From the NCBI GenBank assembly GCA_030263275.1, contig SZOR01000053.1, forward strand, positions 1-27,776: a stretch of DNA of 27,776 bases. Direction: 5' to 3'. Below the pieces are notes generated by a model, which was given only the letters and a program-made list of their open reading frames with translations, had not been told where the DNA came from and made no database searches. Positions 1 through 7,316 of this stretch are shown in pieces (position 1 is the stretch's first letter; each line of letters starts with the position of its first letter). Source of the stretch: DSNY01 sp016861185 (GTDB lineage Bacteria; Pseudomonadota; Gammaproteobacteria; Burkholderiales; Burkholderiaceae_F). Position numbers and translations under genes: made by a program.

Positions 1-399
1 GGTCGGCTCCAGCGCCGCGATGATCTCGACCAGCTTGTCCGGGTCGCGCTCGGCGATCTCGATGTCGAACACGTCGATGCCGGCGAACTTCTTGAACAGC
101 ACGCCCTTGCCTTCCATCACCGGCTTGGCGGCCAGCGGGCCGATCGGGCCGAGGCCGAGGACCGCGGTGCCGTTCGTGATCACGCCGACGAGGTTGCCGC
201 GCGCGGTGTAGCGGAACACGGTCGCCGGATCGGCGGCGATCGCCTCGCTCGCCGCGGCGACCCCGGGCGAATACGCCAATGCGAGATCGCGCTGATTGAC
301 CAGTTGCTTGGTCGGCGTGACGGCGATTTTTCCCGGCTGCGGCAGTTCGTGATACTCGAGCGCGGCACGGCGGAGGTCGGAGTGATCGGTGTTGGGCAT
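1..399 (-). CDS. maeB: NADP-dependent malic enzyme (MaeB type), N-terminal part only
   Basis: This is the first 133 codons of a malic enzyme, which oxidatively decarboxylates malate to pyruvate and makes NADPH. The reading frame is open from the ATG at 397-399 to the window edge, so the catalytic remainder and any phosphotransacetylase-like C-terminal domain lie outside. The visible part has the family's N-terminal signature: a KIAVTPTK stretch, then the DLALAYSPGVA motif, then NLVGVITNGTAVLGLGPIG, then KPVMEGKGVLFKKFAGIDVFD. This matches the MaeB-type enzymes of proteobacteria rather than the long eukaryotic type. No good Shine-Dalgarno is seen before the ATG. A promoter-like site lies just upstream at 428-456. 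The identification is firm; the exact cofactor preference is inferred from the family. Confidence 0.93.
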   Translation of the reverse strand, partial: MPNTDHSDLRRAALEYHELPQPGKIAVTPTKQLVNQRDLALAYSPGVAAASEAIAADPATVFRYTARGNLVGVITNGTAVLGLGPIGPLAAKPVMEGKGVLFKKFAGIDVFDIEIAERDPDKLVEIIAALEPT

Positions 400-427
400 C
401 GGAGGAACCGCTAGATCGGAGCCGGCA

Positions 428-456
428 ATTATCCGCGTGGCCCTTCGCCGAACCAA
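428..456 (-). promoter_or_regulatory. maeB: Sigma-70-like promoter for maeB
   Basis: On the minus strand a TTGGTT -35-like hexamer (451-456) is separated by 17 bp from a GATAAT -10-like hexamer (428-433). Transcription would start near base 421, giving a leader of about 22 nt before the maeB ATG. The spacing is ideal and the -10 matches five of six consensus bases. This is a sequence-only prediction. Confidence 0.5.
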
Positions 457-567
457 CGCGCGGCGATCAAAGCTGCCGCAACGTTAACGCCTTGATCCGG
501 CGCGCGAGCCGCGAGCTGGATCCGCAGTCGATGCTCTCTTTTTGTTCTTTTTGACCTAGACAAATGA

Positions 568-595
568 TTGACTTTGGGCAACCTGCCAGTAGACT
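568..595 (+). promoter_or_regulatory. Sigma-70-like promoter upstream of the aminotransferase
   Basis: A TTGACT hexamer (568-573) is followed after 16 bp by TAGACT (590-595). Two copies of CTGCC flank the -10 hexamer (about 583-598) as a short direct repeat, which could be an operator but may be chance. Transcription would start near 602, leaving a long leader before the first candidate start codon at 758. Confidence 0.4.
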
Positions 596-757
596 GCCGG
601 CCAGTTCTTCCGCGGGCCTGCCAAAATCCGGGCGCAGAACACCCATTCTCGGTCGCTCCACTCCCTCCTCTCCTCAACCGGACTTGGGTGCGCTCGGACG
701 GCAGGTCCTCTTTCTCTTCAAACATGAGCGCTTACTGACATCCAGCCGGCCACGGCT

Positions 758-1966
758 ATGATCCGCGCCTGGCGCAGATCCATGCCGATGGCCGAGCCCG
801 CTGCACGCACGCGATCGATCGAGCCCTTCTACGTGATGGAAGTGGTCAAGGAGGCCGCGCGTCTGGAGGCGAGCGGCACATCGGTCATTCACATGAGCAT
901 CGGCGAGCCGGACTTCACCGCGCCCGCCCCGGTGCAACGCGCGGCGATCGAGGCGATCGGCAAGGGCACCACGCAGTACACGCCGGCGCTCGGCATCCAG
1001 CCGCTTCGGCGCGCCATCGCCGGTTGGTATGCCGCACGCTACGGACTTCGGGTCGACCCGGAGCGCGTCGTCGTGACGGCTGGTGCCTCGGCCGCACTGC
1101 TGCTCGCGTTCGCCGCGCTGGTCGAACGCGACTCGGAAGTGCTGATGCCGGACCCGACCTATCCATGCAACCGGCACTTCGTCGCCGCCTTCGAGGGGCG
1201 GGCGCGCCTCCTGCCCTGCGGGCCGCAGACGCGCTTCCAACTGACCGCCGAACAGGTCGACTCGAACTGGTCCGCAGCGACGCGCGGCGTGCTGCTCGCA
1301 TCGCCGTCGAATCCGACCGGGACTTCGATTCGGCCGGATGCGCTGCGGGACGTGATCGGGCGGGTCCGTTCGCGCGGCGGCTTCGTCGTCGTCGACGAGA
1401 TCTACCAGGGCCTGAGCTACGACGATCCGCCGACGACCGCCTTGTCGCTCGACGACGAGGCGATCGTGCTCAGCAGTTTTTCGAAGTACTTCAACATGAC
1501 GGGGTGGCGGCTCGGATGGCTCGTCGTTCCGCCGACCCTGCTGCCGGCGATCGAAAGGCTCGCGCAGAACCTGTTCATCTGCCCGTCGGCGGTCGCCCAG
1601 CACGCCGCGCTCGCGTGCTTCGAGCCCGAGAGCATCGCGATCTATGAACAGCGTCGCGCCGAGTTCCGGCGGCGGCGCGACCTCCTGGTTCCGGCGCTGC
1701 GGCGGCTCGGCTTCGACGTCCCGGTCGTTCCCGACGGCGCGTTCTACATCTACGCGGACATCAGCCGGTTCTCGGCCGATAGCTGGGACTTTGCATTCGA
1801 GGTGCTGCACGCGACCGGCGTGTGCCTCGTTCCGGGCCGGGACTTCGGCAATGCGGAACCCCGGCGCTACGTCCGGATTTCCTACGCCAACGCGTACGAA
1901 CGGCTGGAGGAGGCGCTCGGCCGCCTCGAGGTGTTCCTTGCCGAACGCCACCCGGCCACGGAGTAA
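758..1966 (+). CDS. PLP-dependent class I/II aminotransferase
   Basis: The product is a fold-type I pyridoxal-phosphate aminotransferase of 402 residues from the first ATG, a normal family length. The N-terminal region carries the IEPFYVMEV and HMSIGEPDF motifs. A YTPALGIQPLRRAI stretch follows, then SPSNPTGTSI, VVDEIYQGLSY, and the PLP-lysine motif SSFSKYFNMTGWRLGW. The Schiff-base lysine is residue 243. The C-terminal VRISYAN motif supplies the substrate-carboxylate arginine. Homologues usually start close to the AEP motif, so ATG 782 or 788 may be the true start; none of the three has a clear Shine-Dalgarno. The amino donor cannot be told from sequence; aspartate or alanine/valine-pyruvate type activity is likely. 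The gene converges on the lytic transglycosylase with only 19 bp between stops. Confidence 0.9.
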   Translation: MIRAWRRSMPMAEPAARTRSIEPFYVMEVVKEAARLEASGTSVIHMSIGEPDFTAPAPVQRAAIEAIGKGTTQYTPALGIQPLRRAIAGWYAARYGLRVDPERVVVTAGASAALLLAFAALVERDSEVLMPDPTYPCNRHFVAAFEGRARLLPCGPQTRFQLTAEQVDSNWSAATRGVLLASPSNPTGTSIRPDALRDVIGRVRSRGGFVVVDEIYQGLSYDDPPTTALSLDDEAIVLSSFSKYFNMTGWRLGWLVVPPTLLPAIERLAQNLFICPSAVAQHAALACFEPESIAIYEQRRAEFRRRRDLLVPALRRLGFDVPVVPDGAFYIYADISRFSADSWDFAFEVLHATGVCLVPGRDFGNAEPRRYVRISYANAYERLEEALGRLEVFLAERHPATE

Positions 1967-1985
1967 ACCGCGCGGGGCTTCTGTC

Positions 1986-2858
1986 TCAGACCGCCTTGTC
2001 CGCCTTGCCCGCCGGCTCGGCGGGCTTCGGCAGCGCGGCGTCCTGCTGCGCAACTGCCGGTTTGGCCTCGACCGGCTGAGAGGCCCGATACCCGGCCATG
2101 ATCGCCGCATCGACACGGCCAGCGGCAGCCATCGAAATCCGCCCGCGCTCGCCGAGCACGCGCGCCCCGTAGCCGCCGTCGTCCGGAAGATTGCCGGCGC
2201 CGACATAGAGCTGCAGTCCGCGTTCGACGGAGCCGCCGCGGCGGATCAGATCGTGCAGGATGGCGGAACCGACTTTGATGTTTGCGATCGGGTCCAGCGC
2301 CGCGTGCTCGCCGCCGTGCGGTTCGAACTTCTCGGTATGTACGCGCGTCATCACCTGCATCAGACCCTGTGCGCCGACCGGGCTCTGCGCGAAGGGATTC
2401 ATGCTCGATTCGATCGCCATTACGGCGAGGATCAGCAGCGGATCGAGGCCGATCTCCCGCCCGGTTTCGTACGCTGCGGCCACCAGCACGCGAACCGCTT
2501 CGTCGGCGACCCGGTAGCGACGCGCCAGATACTGTGTGACGTTGCGCTGTTGCGCTTCGGTCTTTTCATCGACGACGACGGCGCGAGCGGCGGTCGCTTC
2601 GGGTTTCGCTTCGACCGCAGCTGCGGCCTCGGAAACAGGATTGATCCAGGCGGTCACCTGCACATGCTGCATCAACCGATCGCGTACCGACGCGTTGCCG
2701 ACGATGGCGGCAGCGGCCACCAGGGTGACGCAACCGGCAAGCGTGACGAAGAACCGCGCCGTGGCCATCGCACCAAAGGCGACGTCGCGCGCGGCATCCA
2801 GCCATGCACGACCCTGATCTCCGAAACTACGCGGCGCATAATTCGTGGTGTTCGACAT
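1986..2858 (-). CDS. Membrane-anchored lytic transglycosylase (SLT domain)
   Basis: The 290-residue product should cleave the glycan strands of peptidoglycan in the periplasm. A single hydrophobic segment at about residues 34-54 anchors it, with a short cytoplasmic N-terminus. A variable Ala/Glu-rich linker follows, then the SLT/lysozyme-like domain at about 120-250. The catalytic glutamate is E150 in the AIESSMNP motif, followed by the GAQGLMQVM motif typical of the family. The later motif reads YVGAGN, a variation on the common Y-N-x-G form. The C-terminal tail of about 35 residues is rich in Ala, Lys and Pro. The ATG is preceded by AAGGAGG at ideal spacing, so the start is secure. A strong promoter lies about 270 nt further upstream, implying a long leader. 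Confidence 0.9.
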   Translation of the reverse strand: MSNTTNYAPRSFGDQGRAWLDAARDVAFGAMATARFFVTLAGCVTLVAAAAIVGNASVRDRLMQHVQVTAWINPVSEAAAAVEAKPEATAARAVVVDEKTEAQQRNVTQYLARRYRVADEAVRVLVAAAYETGREIGLDPLLILAVMAIESSMNPFAQSPVGAQGLMQVMTRVHTEKFEPHGGEHAALDPIANIKVGSAILHDLIRRGGSVERGLQLYVGAGNLPDDGGYGARVLGERGRISMAAAGRVDAAIMAGYRASQPVEAKPAVAQQDAALPKPAEPAGKADKAV

Positions 2859-3135
2859 GCGTGCCTCCTTATGCTGAGCGGCCCCGGCTCGCTAGGCCGG
2901 CGGGTCGTCACTCACAGGTTGGGACGTCGACCGGATGGCCCACGTGCGCATCCAGACGTTGCTACCAGCCCCCGGCCGCCATCGTGGCGAACCCAAGGGC
3001 GTCGACTTCGGGAAGGGCGCTGCCCTCAAAGAGCACGACCTAAGGGGCCCGATCCCCTGAGACCTGTCCACCCCCAGCCCGACTCGACTGTCGACGCATT
3101 CTTGGGATGGCTCTCACTGCCTAACGGCTGACTGG
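2859..3135 (-). ncRNA. Candidate structured 5' leader (or small RNA) of the lytic transglycosylase
   Basis: Transcription from the promoter at 3136-3163 would give a leader of about 270 nt. On the minus strand it can form several hairpins. One has AGGGG/CCCCT arms (about 3043-3060, one mismatch in its extended form). Another has AGGGC/GCCCT arms with a three-base loop (about 3014-3028). A third has CGCC/GGCG arms (about 2976-2990). A CCGGC/GCCGG hairpin (about 2884-2902) lies just before the AAGGAGG ribosome-binding site. A 24-codon GTG frame ending in a TAG at about 2963-2965 also lies in the leader. I do not recognise a known riboswitch class. The function is unknown; a long regulated leader or an independent small RNA are both possible. 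Confidence 0.35.
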
Positions 3136-3163
3136 ATTCTATGGGCGCAGCAAAGCGGGTCAA
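3136..3163 (-). promoter_or_regulatory. Strong sigma-70-like promoter reading toward the lytic transglycosylase
   Basis: TTGACC (3158-3163) and TAGAAT (3136-3141) are separated by 16 bp on the minus strand. Each hexamer matches five of six consensus bases, the best promoter seen in the window. The -35 hexamer sits inside a short inverted repeat, GCGGGT/ACCCGC with a two-base centre (3155-3168), which could be an operator. The predicted start is near 3129. Confidence 0.55.
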
Positions 3164-3340
3164 CCCGCCGCAGGACGGAAGATCCGACAAAGGACGGACG
3201 GCATGTTCGGGGGAAGGGCCGCACCGGGGCACGATCCAAGTGCAGAAAGCTAGGCAGATCAAATGGTTACCGGAAGCATCCGAAGCTGTTTGTCAGCTCT
3301 CACTCGCATCTAGTCGCGTTGCCGCGCCGCCACAAAGTAG
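3164..3340. other. Intergenic region upstream of ubiD
   Basis: These 177 bp hold no gene that I can support. A ubiD promoter is expected on the plus strand, but no good hexamer pair is seen. A 5-bp inverted repeat, AGCTG/CAGCT with a five-base centre, lies at 3284-3298. The sequence directly before the ubiD ATG lacks a good Shine-Dalgarno. Confidence 0.4.
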
Positions 3341-4852
3341 ATGAAGTACTCGGACCTCCGCGACTTCCTTGATCAGCTCGAGCGGGCTGACCAACTCCGT
3401 CGCGTTCGAACAATCGTGTCGCCACAGTTGGAGATGACGGAAATCTGTGACCGCGTTCTACGTTCGGGCGGGCCGGCCGTGCTCTTCGAACGGGTTGCAG
3501 GCCATTCGATGTTTGTCCTGGGCAATTTGTTCGGCACGCCGGAACGGGTCGCGCTTGGCATGGGCGCGGAGTCGGTATCGGCGCTACGCGACGTCGGTGA
3601 GTTGCTGGCTTCGCTGAAGGAGCCCGAACCACCGCGCGGCTTCAAGGACGCGCTCGGCAAGGTCGCGATGCTCAAGGCGGCGTTATGGGACATGACGCCG
3701 ACGACCGTGCGCGGCGCCTCGGTCCAGCAGCTGGTCTGGGAGGGGGCCGACGTCGACCTGAGCAGGCTGCCGATCCAGACCTGTTGGCCCGAAGACGCCG
3801 GCCCGCTGATCACGTGGGGGCTCGTGGTCACCCGTGGGCCGCACAAGCGACGCCAGAATCTCGGCATCTACCGGCAACAGGTGATCGGCCGCAACAAGCT
3901 CATCATGAGATGGCTCGCGCATCGCGGTGGCGCACTCGATTTCCGCGATCACCGGCTCGCTCATCCGGGCCGGCCGTTTCCACTCGCGGTCGCGATCGGC
4001 GCCGATCCGGCGACGATGCTCGGCGCGGTCACGCCCGTGCCCGACACGCTTTCCGAATACCAGTTCGCCGGACTGCTGCGAGGCAGCCGCACCAAGGTGA
4101 CGAACTGCATCGGCAGCGATCTGCAGGTGCCGGCAAACGCCGAGATCGTTCTCGAAGGATGGATCCATCCGGATCCGGCGAACGCGGATGGCGGGATCAG
4201 CGCGGCCAATGCCGGTTACGAAACCGCGCTCGAGGGTCCTTTCGGCGATCACACCGGTTACTACAACGAGGCCGAGCGCTTCCCGGTGTTCACCGTCGAG
4301 CGGATCACGATGCGGCGCGACCCGATCTATCACTCGACCTACACCGGCAAACCGCCCGACGAACCCGCGATCCTCGGGGTGGCGCTCAACGAGGTCTTCG
4401 TGCCGATCCTGCGCCGGACCTTCCCCGAGATCGTCGACTTCTATCTCCCCCCCGAAGGATGCAGCTATCGGATGGCAGTCGTGTCGATGCGCAAGCAGTA
4501 CCCGGGGCACGCCAAGCGCGTGATGTTCGGCGTATGGAGCTTCCTGCGGCAGTTCATGTACACGAAGTTCATCGTCGTCGTCGACGACGACGTGAACGCG
4601 CGCGACTGGAAGGACGTGATCTGGGCGATCACCACGCGCGTCGACCCGGTGCGCGATACGGTGCTCGTCGACAACACGCCGATCGACTACCTCGACTTCG
4701 CTTCGCCGGTGTCCGGACTTGGCAGCAAGATGGGCATCGATGCGACCAACAAGATGGCCGGCGAAACGACGCGCGAATGGGGCCGGCCGATCGCGATGGA
4801 TGCCGCGGTCAAGGCGCGCGTCGACGCGATCTGGAACGAGTTGGGACTGTAG
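3341..4852 (+). CDS. ubiD: 4-hydroxy-3-polyprenylbenzoate decarboxylase UbiD
   Basis: UbiD removes the carboxyl group of the polyprenylated 4-hydroxybenzoate ring in ubiquinone biosynthesis, using prenylated FMN made by UbiX. The product is 503 residues, within the usual range for the family. It begins MKYSDLRDFLDQLE, the conserved N-terminus, which fixes the start although no clear ribosome-binding site precedes it. The family's EGPFGDHTGYY motif places acidic residues at E298 and D303, the positions of the catalytic acid pair. Further family blocks are the HPDPANADGGISAANAGYE region, HSTYTGKPPDEPAILG, and a C-terminal KMGIDATNKM block. The KTSC gene starts 10 bp downstream, so the two are probably co-transcribed. 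No ubiX is in the window. Confidence 0.96.
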   Translation: MKYSDLRDFLDQLERADQLRRVRTIVSPQLEMTEICDRVLRSGGPAVLFERVAGHSMFVLGNLFGTPERVALGMGAESVSALRDVGELLASLKEPEPPRGFKDALGKVAMLKAALWDMTPTTVRGASVQQLVWEGADVDLSRLPIQTCWPEDAGPLITWGLVVTRGPHKRRQNLGIYRQQVIGRNKLIMRWLAHRGGALDFRDHRLAHPGRPFPLAVAIGADPATMLGAVTPVPDTLSEYQFAGLLRGSRTKVTNCIGSDLQVPANAEIVLEGWIHPDPANADGGISAANAGYETALEGPFGDHTGYYNEAERFPVFTVERITMRRDPIYHSTYTGKPPDEPAILGVALNEVFVPILRRTFPEIVDFYLPPEGCSYRMAVVSMRKQYPGHAKRVMFGVWSFLRQFMYTKFIVVVDDDVNARDWKDVIWAITTRVDPVRDTVLVDNTPIDYLDFASPVSGLGSKMGIDATNKMAGETTREWGRPIAMDAAVKARVDAIWNELGL

Positions 4853-4862
4853 GGAGACAGCG

Positions 4863-5081
4863 ATGGCGATCGAACACAAGCCGATCCGCCGCGGCGGCAT
4901 CAAGTCGGCGGGCTACGACCGCGCCAGTCGGATCCTGGAGATCGAATTCGACAACGGCTCGATCATCCAGCACACCGCCGTCGGCGAGGAAATCGCGCGG
5001 CGCTTTCTCGCGAGTTCTTCGCCCGCGAGCGTCTACAAGGACACAATCCAGGAGGAGTACACGCTGCGGCGGATCAGGTAG
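4863..5081 (+). CDS. KTSC-domain small protein
   Basis: This 72-residue protein has the pattern of a KTSC domain, a short fold of unknown exact role sometimes found fused to lysyl-tRNA synthetase-like or other proteins. An N-terminal stretch with SAGYDRASRILEIEF is followed by a strand and turn (FDNGSIIQHTAV). A helical part then leads to the closing SVYKDTIQEEYTLRRI block. The start is supported by GGGAG about six bases before the ATG and by the 10-bp gap after ubiD. The stop codon TAG (5079-5081) directly abuts the mgtE stop on the other strand, so no separate terminator fits between the genes. The function is unknown. Confidence 0.8.
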   Translation: MAIEHKPIRRGGIKSAGYDRASRILEIEFDNGSIIQHTAVGEEIARRFLASSSPASVYKDTIQEEYTLRRIR

Positions 5082-6578
5082 TCAGCGGAAGAACAGCGTC
5101 GCCAGCCCGAGGAAGATGAAGAAGCCGCCGGAGTCGGTCGTGAAGGTCAGCAGCACCGATCCGCCGATCGCCGGATCGCGCCCCAGCGCGCGCAGCGCAA
5201 GCGGCACTGCGAGTCCGACCAGCGCGCCGACGAGCATGTTCAGCACCATCGCGAGGAACATCACGACACCCAGCTGCACGCCTTGCGGCGAGTCCTGGTA
5301 CAGCAGGTACGCGAACACCCCGGCGAGGCCGCCCCAGACGACGCCGTTGGCGACCGCCACGCCGATCTCCTTGTAGATCAGCCGCCGCGCGTTGGCGCCG
5401 GTCACCTGGCCGAGCGCGAGCGAGCGAACGAGCAAGGTCAGCGTCTGGTTGCCGGAGTTGCCCGCGATGCCGGCGACGATCGGCATCAGCGCCGCCAGCG
5501 CGACGACGCGCTCGATCGTCCCCTCGAAGGCGCCGATCACGCGGCTGGCGAAAAACGCCGTGCCCATGTTGATCGCGAGCCACATCCAGCGGTTCTTCGC
5601 CGACTTCCAGACCGAAGAGAACAGGTCCTCCTCCTCGCGCAGGCCGGCGTTGGCCAGATCGCGCTCTTCGCTCTCCTCGCGGATCACGTCGACGACCTCG
5701 TCGACCGTCAGCCGCCCGATCAGCCGGCCGTTGGCATCGACCACGGGCGCCGACACCAGGTCGTAGCGCTCGAACGCCTGCGCGGCCTCGCTCACGTCGT
5801 CCAGCGGCGCGAGCGTCAGGATGTCGGCCTTCATCACGTCCGCGACCTTGGTGTCCGGCTCGTTGATCAGCAGACGGTCCAGCGGCAGCGAACCCTTGAG
5901 CATGTCGTCGCGGTCGACGACGAAGACCTGGTCGGTGTGGTCGGGCAGCGCGTCGAAGCGGCGCAGATAGCGCAGCACGACCTCGAGCGTCACGTCGTCG
6001 CGGATCGACACCATCTCGAAGTCCATCCGCGCGCCGACCGAGTCTTCCGGGTAGGACATCGCCGCGCGCAGCTGCGCGCGTTCCTCGGTCGTCAGCCCCT
6101 GCTTGACCTCCTCGACGACGTCGGCGGGCAGGTCGTCGGCGAGCGCGGCGATCTCGTCGGCTTCGAGCGTTTCGACCGCGTCGACCAGCTCTTCGCGGTC
6201 CATCGACGCGATCAGCGTCTCGCGCACCGCGTCGGAGACTTCGAGCAGGATCTCGCCGTCGCGTTCGGCCTTGACCGAATCCCAGACGACCAGCCGGTCG
6301 TCGCGCGGCAGCGCCTCGAGGATGTAGGCGATATCGGCCGGATGCAGCCGGTCGAGGATCGTCTTCAGCTCGGTCAGATGCTGGCGATGCACGAGGCTTT
6401 CGACCAGCGCCTTCTTTTCTTCGGCCGGCGTGGCCTCGCGGTGCACGAGCGACTCGACACGGCGCTGCTTCTCCAGCAGCGCCTGCACGCGCACGAGCGC
6501 GCGCTGCGCCTCCTCGGGGTCGCGCGCGGGCACGGCGGCGGCCGCCTGCTCTCCAACCGGTGTGTCGACTTCGCTCAT
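5082..6578 (-). CDS. mgtE: Magnesium transporter MgtE
   Basis: MgtE is a magnesium-gated inner-membrane Mg2+ channel. The 498-residue product has the full family layout. An N-terminal extension of about 40 residues leads to the MgtE N domain (about 45-165). Two CBS domains follow (about 170-300) as the cytoplasmic Mg2+ sensor, and then five membrane segments fill the rest. Signature blocks are ALMPIVAGIAGNSGNQTLT in the pore region and LLTFTTDSGGFFIFLGLA at the end. The acidic D482 is at the position expected for the ion-selectivity aspartate. It lies 33 bp after mtgA, so it could be the last gene of the long minus-strand cluster. A promoter-like TACAAT inside an inverted repeat occupies that gap. 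No M-box-like leader is possible in so short a space. Confidence 0.95.
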   Translation of the reverse strand: MSEVDTPVGEQAAAAVPARDPEEAQRALVRVQALLEKQRRVESLVHREATPAEEKKALVESLVHRQHLTELKTILDRLHPADIAYILEALPRDDRLVVWDSVKAERDGEILLEVSDAVRETLIASMDREELVDAVETLEADEIAALADDLPADVVEEVKQGLTTEERAQLRAAMSYPEDSVGARMDFEMVSIRDDVTLEVVLRYLRRFDALPDHTDQVFVVDRDDMLKGSLPLDRLLINEPDTKVADVMKADILTLAPLDDVSEAAQAFERYDLVSAPVVDANGRLIGRLTVDEVVDVIREESEERDLANAGLREEEDLFSSVWKSAKNRWMWLAINMGTAFFASRVIGAFEGTIERVVALAALMPIVAGIAGNSGNQTLTLLVRSLALGQVTGANARRLIYKEIGVAVANGVVWGGLAGVFAYLLYQDSPQGVQLGVVMFLAMVLNMLVGALVGLAVPLALRALGRDPAIGGSVLLTFTTDSGGFFIFLGLATLFFR

Positions 6579-6579
6579 G

Positions 6580-6603
6580 GCCGGCGCGATTGTAGGCGCC
6601 GGC
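6580..6603. promoter_or_regulatory. Inverted repeat holding a -10-like element before mgtE
   Basis: Perfect 8-bp arms, GCCGGCGC (6580-6587) and GCGCCGGC (6596-6603), enclose an eight-base centre that reads as TACAAT on the minus strand (6589-6594). The element ends one base before the mgtE ATG. If the TACAAT works as a -10, the mgtE transcript would be almost leaderless. Without a T-tract the repeat is not a standard terminator; it could be an operator or an RNA hairpin. Confidence 0.35.
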
Positions 6604-6611
6604 GTCGCGAG

Positions 6612-7316
6612 TCAGGGGATCGGCACGCTGTACAGATAGCGCAGGATGTCCTCGGTACGCCGATCGAGGAACGGCCCGCCGCGGATGCGGCCGTAGCGCT
6701 TCGGGTTCGGCAGATACGCGGCGAGCCGCGCGGACTGCTCGGGTCCGAGCTGCGCCGCCGAGATGCCGTAGTAGTGGCGCGCCGCCGCCTCCGCGCCGAA
6801 CACGCCGTCGCCCCATTCGACGACGTTCAGATAGACCTCGAGGATGCGGCGCTTGTCCCATGCGAACTCGATCATGTAGGTGATCACGAGTTCCTGCGCC
6901 TTGCGCGCGTAGCTCTTTTCGCTCGACAGGAACAGGTTCTTGGCGAGCTGCTGCGAGATGGTCGAACCGCCCTTGGCGGGACGGCCGCGCTTGAGATTCT
7001 CCTCGTAGGCCTTCTCGATCGCGTCCCAGTCGACGCCTTCGTGCACGGTGAAGCGTGCGTCCTCGGCGGCGATCACCGCGCGCTTCAGGTTGTTCGAAAT
7101 GCGCGCGTACGGAACCCATTGATGCCGCAGCTGCGCCTTCGGGTTCTTCTGCTGCAGCCGCGCCAGTTCGCGCTGCATGAACGCGGTTTCGCCCGGGTTC
7201 TCCCAGCGCCAGTAGGCGACCCACCCGAGGTACCAGAACTGCACGGCGGCGAGCGCCAGAAGCGCGAGCAGGACCAGCCGCCAAGTCCAGCGGGCGACGA
7301 ACCGCAGCGGGCTCAT
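6612..7316 (-). CDS. mtgA: Monofunctional peptidoglycan glycosyltransferase MtgA
   Basis: MtgA polymerises lipid II into glycan strands at the outer face of the inner membrane. The 234-residue product has one N-terminal membrane segment (about 13-33), then a GT51 domain. The catalytic glutamate is E85 in AAEDARF. The GGSTISQQLAKNLFLS motif and the RILEVYLNVVEWGDGVFG motif follow, both diagnostic for GT51. No transpeptidase domain is attached, and the length is normal for the monofunctional enzyme. The ATG (7314-7316) overlaps the aroE stop as ATGA, so translation is probably coupled to aroE. Confidence 0.96.
   Translation of the reverse strand: MSPLRFVARWTWRLVLLALLALAAVQFWYLGWVAYWRWENPGETAFMQRELARLQQKNPKAQLRHQWVPYARISNNLKRAVIAAEDARFTVHEGVDWDAIEKAYEENLKRGRPAKGGSTISQQLAKNLFLSSEKSYARKAQELVITYMIEFAWDKRRILEVYLNVVEWGDGVFGAEAAARHYYGISAAQLGPEQSARLAAYLPNPKRYGRIRGGPFLDRRTEDILRYLYSVPIP

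Larger units (their letters stand above)
400..757. other. Divergent intergenic region between maeB and the aminotransferase
   Basis: No convincing gene is seen here. The region holds a minus-strand promoter for maeB (428-456) and a plus-strand promoter-like pair at 568-595. A T-rich, lower-GC patch lies at about 537-580, unlike the GC-rich surroundings. The stretch from about 600 to 757 would be a leader of about 155 nt for the aminotransferase if the plus-strand promoter is used. It contains a pyrimidine-rich run around 655-680. Short open frames on both strands lack ribosome-binding sites and recognisable products. Confidence 0.5.

Noticed and set aside
674..2206. A 510-codon frame on the minus strand across the aminotransferase.
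   Set aside because: It is Arg-rich antisense to a clear PLP aminotransferase and has no motifs.
3115..3130. An integron attC-like core, GCCTAAC.
   Set aside because: No matching GTTRRRY partner lies within attC distance, and no integrase or cassette is present.
3010..3190. A 6S RNA gene on the plus strand, suggested by GATCCCCTGAG, which resembles one side of the 6S central bubble.
   Set aside because: The matching 3' side and the closing stem of about 180-nt 6S RNA are not found, and the strong promoter here reads the other strand.
3026..3262. A 78-codon frame on the minus strand upstream of the lytic transglycosylase.
   Set aside because: It starts upstream of the predicted promoter start, has no ribosome-binding site, and its product has no domain features.
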